A DNA stretch of 10,502 nucleotides. Source: Rodentolepis nana. Lineage: Eukaryota > Platyhelminthes > Cestoda > Cyclophyllidea > Hymenolepididae. The notes under the pieces were generated by a model, which did not search any database, was not told the DNA's origin, and saw nothing but the letters and a program-made list of their open reading frames with translations. The translations under genes were made by a program, and so were the position numbers. Location: NCBI GenBank assembly GCA_900617975.1, contig UZAE01002051.1:1-10502 (forward strand), read 5' to 3'. Below are positions 7,514 to 10,502 of the stretch, one piece after another; the first letter of the stretch is position 1; each line of letters begins with the position of its first letter.

Positions 7514-7670
7514 GCCATGATTTCCAACGTATTGCATTAGAAGTTCCATTTAATCATCTCTATTTTCTTTGACTTTCCATCTGCTGCTTGATGTTGGAAA
7601 GAGCCTCACTATGAATTAATTACATAATCTGAATAGACATAATTAGCGTTGTTCAATTGTAAATCTGACT
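7514..7670. mobile_element. 155-bp dispersed repeat, copy B
   Basis: This is the second copy of the element at 6729-6883, in the same orientation and about 785 bp downstream. The first 55 bp are identical; a middle stretch of about 33 bp has most of the differences. The complementary pair TTTCCAAC (7521-7528) and GTTGGAAA (7593-7600) is kept. I found no convincing flanking duplication. The left flank is a pyrimidine tract (CTTCCCCCTTCCTCTTCACC), and a short hairpin lies on the right boundary (7662-7681). Confidence 0.7.
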
Positions 7671-7681
7671 ACGGTCAGATT
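7662..7681. repeat. Small perfect hairpin at the edge of repeat copy B
   Basis: AATCTGAC, loop TACG, GTCAGATT forms an 8-bp perfect stem. Copy A has no such hairpin at the matching place, so its right arm comes from the flank of copy B. No function is evident. Confidence 0.5.
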
Positions 7682-10090
7682 CGATCACTTCCTTTGAGTG
7701 AACTGTTCGCCAACTTCGCAATGCAGATTCTTCATCTCAGTTATTCTTTCTCCACTGTTTTGTCGGGATAAGTTTAGCACTGATCACCAATTCATTTCAA
7801 TTTTTTGAGCTGAAAAAATAATCCAACAAATTTAAAAGTTGACCGTTTATAAGCAAAAGCATTGATTCGGATTTTAAAAAAATTGATTATTTGCTTAACT
7901 CAATATTTTGACGAAATTTATATTGTATTTTAGCCTGGGATTTTAATAGACTATTCCAGTTCTTAGTTGATAGCAAATAGATCATTTGACCTTCAGTATT
8001 GGACACATAGTTTTGATTTAATATCATAAAATTGATTTCGTAAATACTGTACACTTTACAATAGTGGAATTAAATTTAAATCGAAAATTGATTGACTAAA
8101 CATTACATCAGCGGTCGTATTGAGATTGAGTACCTGAAATATCAATAACTTGGGGACATCTAACAATCGCTAAATACTACCTAGTACTGCTCAGTCTATT
8201 AGTGATGAGCAATTGATTTTGCCCGTTTACAAAAAAGAACTTTTATTAATAGTTAGGCATGAAGGGATTCAACAGGAGATTTATATGGTTTTCTGGGTAC
8301 ATGAGTCTTATTAACACAGGAACCACTAGAGATGCGTACCGAGATAGAAATCATTTGAATTCAGGTCATTCCCCTAAGAAAGAAGTAACCCTAAGTGTCC
8401 ACATTCTCGTATTTTCAACAGCATTGGACGTTGGCAGGTGGCAGTCAGCCGTCAATTCTGATACTGAATATGCATGGGGAGACTTCAAACAAACTACCCC
8501 TGCCCTGCAATTGATTTATATTAGTGAAGATTGAGTAGATCATTCGAAATTGCATTGCGCCTGATAGCTTTCCTGAAATAATTTTTTTGATTAAATTATT
8601 TCTCTTTAATTTGATGAGTTTTATTTGTATTTCCTGAAAGTAGTTGGTCCTGGCTCCAATTTCTGACATACTAATCTAATTTACAATGGCGTCTTAGTCA
8701 GTTAAGGTTAACTACAAGTAATCCATATTCATACTCACATCTATACCAGGAATTAAATTAAGCATAAATACGATAAGCAAAAGATGGTATTTTTCACCAA
8801 TAACAATTCAGGATGCTAATAAAATTTTCAAACGCCTTTATTGAATTTTGTTAATAAACAAGCTTCAGTGTAACCTGTCAAATGGTCGTTTTATATTTTT
8901 AACTTTAATCAATTATTCATTAGAGGGAGCAGAAATTGAAATGCCTACGTTTTAAGTTTAATTATGGTGGATATGTTATCATAATTATTGAGTCTGCATC
9001 GAATAGATAGCACTTGACAGTTCAATATTAAAACATATGATAATATATGGGCTCACAAAGTGGGGAAATAGCCAATCAGCTCAGTTGGTGCTGAAACAGG
9101 GACGATATTTGTGTTTTACTGACCAGGCGGCCTTTTCAAAATGAAAATTCATGCTCCTTCAAATTATTTGTGGGCAAATCCGCCAAGTAAAGGCTCATGA
9201 GGTCAGCGATTTGATGACTGCATTGTTTAACTCACCTCCCAGGATTGTGGTAGAATAAAAGTTCCAATAAGAGAATGTCTAGACCAACTTCCTTCCAACC
9301 AAAAGAAATCCAGTTTATAATTTTAATGAAGGGTTAAGGATGTTTAGTTCTTCCTTGATTAGATTAATAATTAACAAAATATATATAAACAAAATTTGAA
9401 AATAAGAAATTGCGAGAGAGTCAGTAAGGCGATCTTGCTTATTTTTTTAATAAAATTTTCAACGAATTTAAGTAAAATTAACAGTTGTTTCATTTTCTTT
9501 TGGTTGACATTCTTTCATTGAACATTTTTGACTCCATCGACGTTGAAAGTGATTTAAATGGATTTAAAACACATGTGATACACGTTTAAATTATATAAAC
9601 ACTTGGACGCTCAAGTTAAAAGAAAATTAGATTTATATTTTAAATGAAATAAACTTTCTGTAATAAATTAAGCGATTTTTTGAAAATAATATAATTCAAA
9701 ACATTTTTTTCATGAATCTAACTTCAATTTTCGTTACTTCGAGACATCGTAAGAATTTGGTCTGAAAATCACACTGTTCCAACTTAAGCTGCAATGTTCA
9801 GTCTAAGGAAAACTTTCGAGTTAAATAAATCAATATTTATTCGATAATGAAATGATAACGATGTTTCACTGCAATCTTACTTCCATTTATCTTACAGGGC
9901 TTAATTTGAAGTCTTATGCCCCATAAAAAGGAAAGGGAAAGGAAAATTGTCCTTGTGGACGCCATCTATAATCTATTGAATAGTTTCCGGGGTCTCAGTT
10001 TCGTTCTGACTTAGAAAACAGGGCGACTTGACTATGATAAACCACTAATTGTCTTCAACTATGTCTAACTTCTCTATCTAATCACCTGTA
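7682..10090. other. Long AT-rich region without recognisable genes
   Basis: A 91-codon plus-strand frame at 8259-8534 opens with ATG but shows no recognisable domain; a minus-strand frame at 8445-8669 overlaps its end. Near 9060-9260 the composition is less AT-rich, and CAGCTCAGTTGG (9077-9088) resembles a tRNA A-box without a matching B-box downstream. A good-looking 3' splice-acceptor string (CTTCCATTTATCTTACAG, ending at 9898) is followed by stops in the frames I checked. No gene can be supported. Confidence 0.6.
8575..8602. repeat. AT-rich 10-bp hairpin
   Basis: GAAATAATTT (8575-8584) and AAATTATTTC (8593-8602) are perfect complements around an 8-base loop. The 10-mer TTTCCTGAAA occurs at 8569-8578 and 8630-8639, overlapping the left arm and following the right arm. 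The structure may be a remnant of a tiny inserted element, or chance in AT-rich DNA. Confidence 0.4.
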
Positions 10091-10100
10091 CTTGACACAA
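10091..10100. repeat. Target-site duplication, left, SINE copy 4
   Basis: CTTGACACAA lies beside the tail of SINE copy 4 and is identical to 10422-10431. Confidence 0.88.
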
Positions 10101-10421
10101 TATTTATTTATATCAAATGGCAGGGGTTTTGATGGTTATTATTACCCCATTAGTTGACTTCAGGCTTCACAGAGGGGAAGGAACATCAAAGTAAAAAAAG
10201 TTGAGAGAGGGGGTAAGGAACATGAGAGTGTTTCAAAGACGAAGGTAGAAAAGGTAGAGAAAAAGGTGAGGTGAGTACTGTGGAAGTAGTCGAAAATGAC
10301 ATACAGTGGGGTGATGGTAGTTCGAAGTCAGAAGTCAACTGCCGGTTTATAGACTTTTTTGCCGTATGAGTATACGTTGCCCAGGATGCACCACATGGAG
10401 GTAAGTCTATCGCACACCCCT
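10101..10421 (-). mobile_element. SINE copy 4
   Basis: This near full-length copy (about 320 bp) reads 5' to 3' on the minus strand, with its head at 10420 (GGGGTGTGCGATAGAC) and a TTTA-type tail at 10101-10112. It is bounded by a perfect 10-bp duplication, CTTGACACAA, at 10091-10100 and 10422-10431. On the sense strand the body contains a run of seven T (plus-strand A run at 10193-10199), which would be expected to stop RNA polymerase III. The 81-codon minus-strand open frame across it is incidental. It retains the complementary blocks ATAGACTT (10349-10356) and AAGTCTAT (10403-10410). Confidence 0.92.
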
Positions 10422-10431
10422 CTTGACACAA
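10422..10431. repeat. Target-site duplication, right, SINE copy 4
   Basis: CTTGACACAA lies beside the 5' head of SINE copy 4 and is identical to 10091-10100. Confidence 0.88.
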
Positions 10432-10502
10432 AATAAAACTGTGCTGCCTGGGCCAGTCGTATTCCCCCTGTGGTCTTTAGTGTTTTGGCATGCAGTCATC
10501 AA
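10432..10502. other. Window end, unassigned
   Basis: This short, less AT-rich stretch follows SINE copy 4. It is too short to classify. Confidence 0.5.

Noticed and set aside
6711..7670. Terminal-repeat retrotransposon in miniature (two 155-bp repeats as LTRs)
   Set aside because: The repeats lack TG...CA ends, there is no primer-binding site after the first or polypurine tract before the second, and copy A has its own 18-bp duplication, so they behave as separate insertions.
6892..8427. Shared 15-mer TTTCAACAGCATTGG at 6892-6906 and 8413-8427
   Set aside because: Similarity does not extend beyond about 17 bases, and the first instance is part of a target duplication; probably chance.
8259..8534. 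91-codon plus-strand frame starting with ATG
   Set aside because: No recognisable domain, no repeat of the frame elsewhere and no visible gene context; treated as random.
9881..9898. Good-looking 3' splice acceptor CTTCCATTTATCTTACAG
   Set aside because: The frames checked after it meet stops within a short distance, and no coding motif follows.
30..10421. The 320-bp family as a MITE
   Set aside because: There are no terminal inverted repeats, and the duplications vary from 10 to 15 bp, which fits target-primed reverse transcription and not cut-and-paste transposition.
10186..10431. 81-codon minus-strand open frame
   Set aside because: It covers SINE copy 4 and its flanking duplication, in a different register from the frame in copy 2. 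Chance.

Overview
The window is AT-rich, non-coding eukaryotic DNA, almost certainly from an arthropod and probably an insect. Intact genes, operons, rRNA and CRISPR are absent. Every open frame is short and follows no recognisable family, apart from two decayed coding relics. The arthropod assignment rests on a non-LTR retrotransposon C-terminus of the I/Jockey/R1-like type and, more weakly, on a broken double C2H2 zinc finger that resembles the alternative 3' exons of insect BTB zinc-finger genes such as lola. The species cannot be named from the sequence.

The main content is a family of short retroposons of about 320 bp with four copies: 30-310, 2315-2636, 4468-4847 and 10101-10421. Three copies have clear target-site duplications of 10-15 bp. 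All end in a (TTTA)n/(TAAA)n-type tail, so the family behaves as a SINE mobilised by a LINE. The sense strand is minus in copies 1, 3 and 4 and plus in copy 2. A 5'-truncated LINE relic at 5675-6039 (minus strand) encodes the end of a LINE ORF2 with a CCHC motif. Its last ~63 bp are about 87% identical to the SINE 3' end. The window therefore holds both a SINE and a fragment of its probable partner LINE.

Other structures are a ~155-bp direct repeat at 6729-6883 and 7514-7670, whose first copy has an imperfect 18-bp target-site duplication; a compact cluster of CCAAT, CRE, AP-1-like, CACCC and E-box motifs at 3944-4095 that looks like a promoter or enhancer core; and a 12-G tract at 1713-1724.

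Layout: 1-310 SINE copy 1; 311-2299 featureless AT-rich DNA; 2300-2651 SINE copy 2 with duplications; 2652-3943 AT-rich DNA with a small GC-richer block near 2970-3066; 3944-4095 regulatory-like cluster; 4453-4862 SINE copy 3 with duplications and an internal tail duplication; 5225-5384 zinc-finger relic; 5665-6049 LINE relic with duplications; 6711-7681 repeat pair; 7682-10090 featureless AT-rich DNA; 10091-10431 SINE copy 4 with duplications; 10432-10502 unassigned. The region is best read as intergenic or intronic DNA shaped by LINE-driven retroposition.
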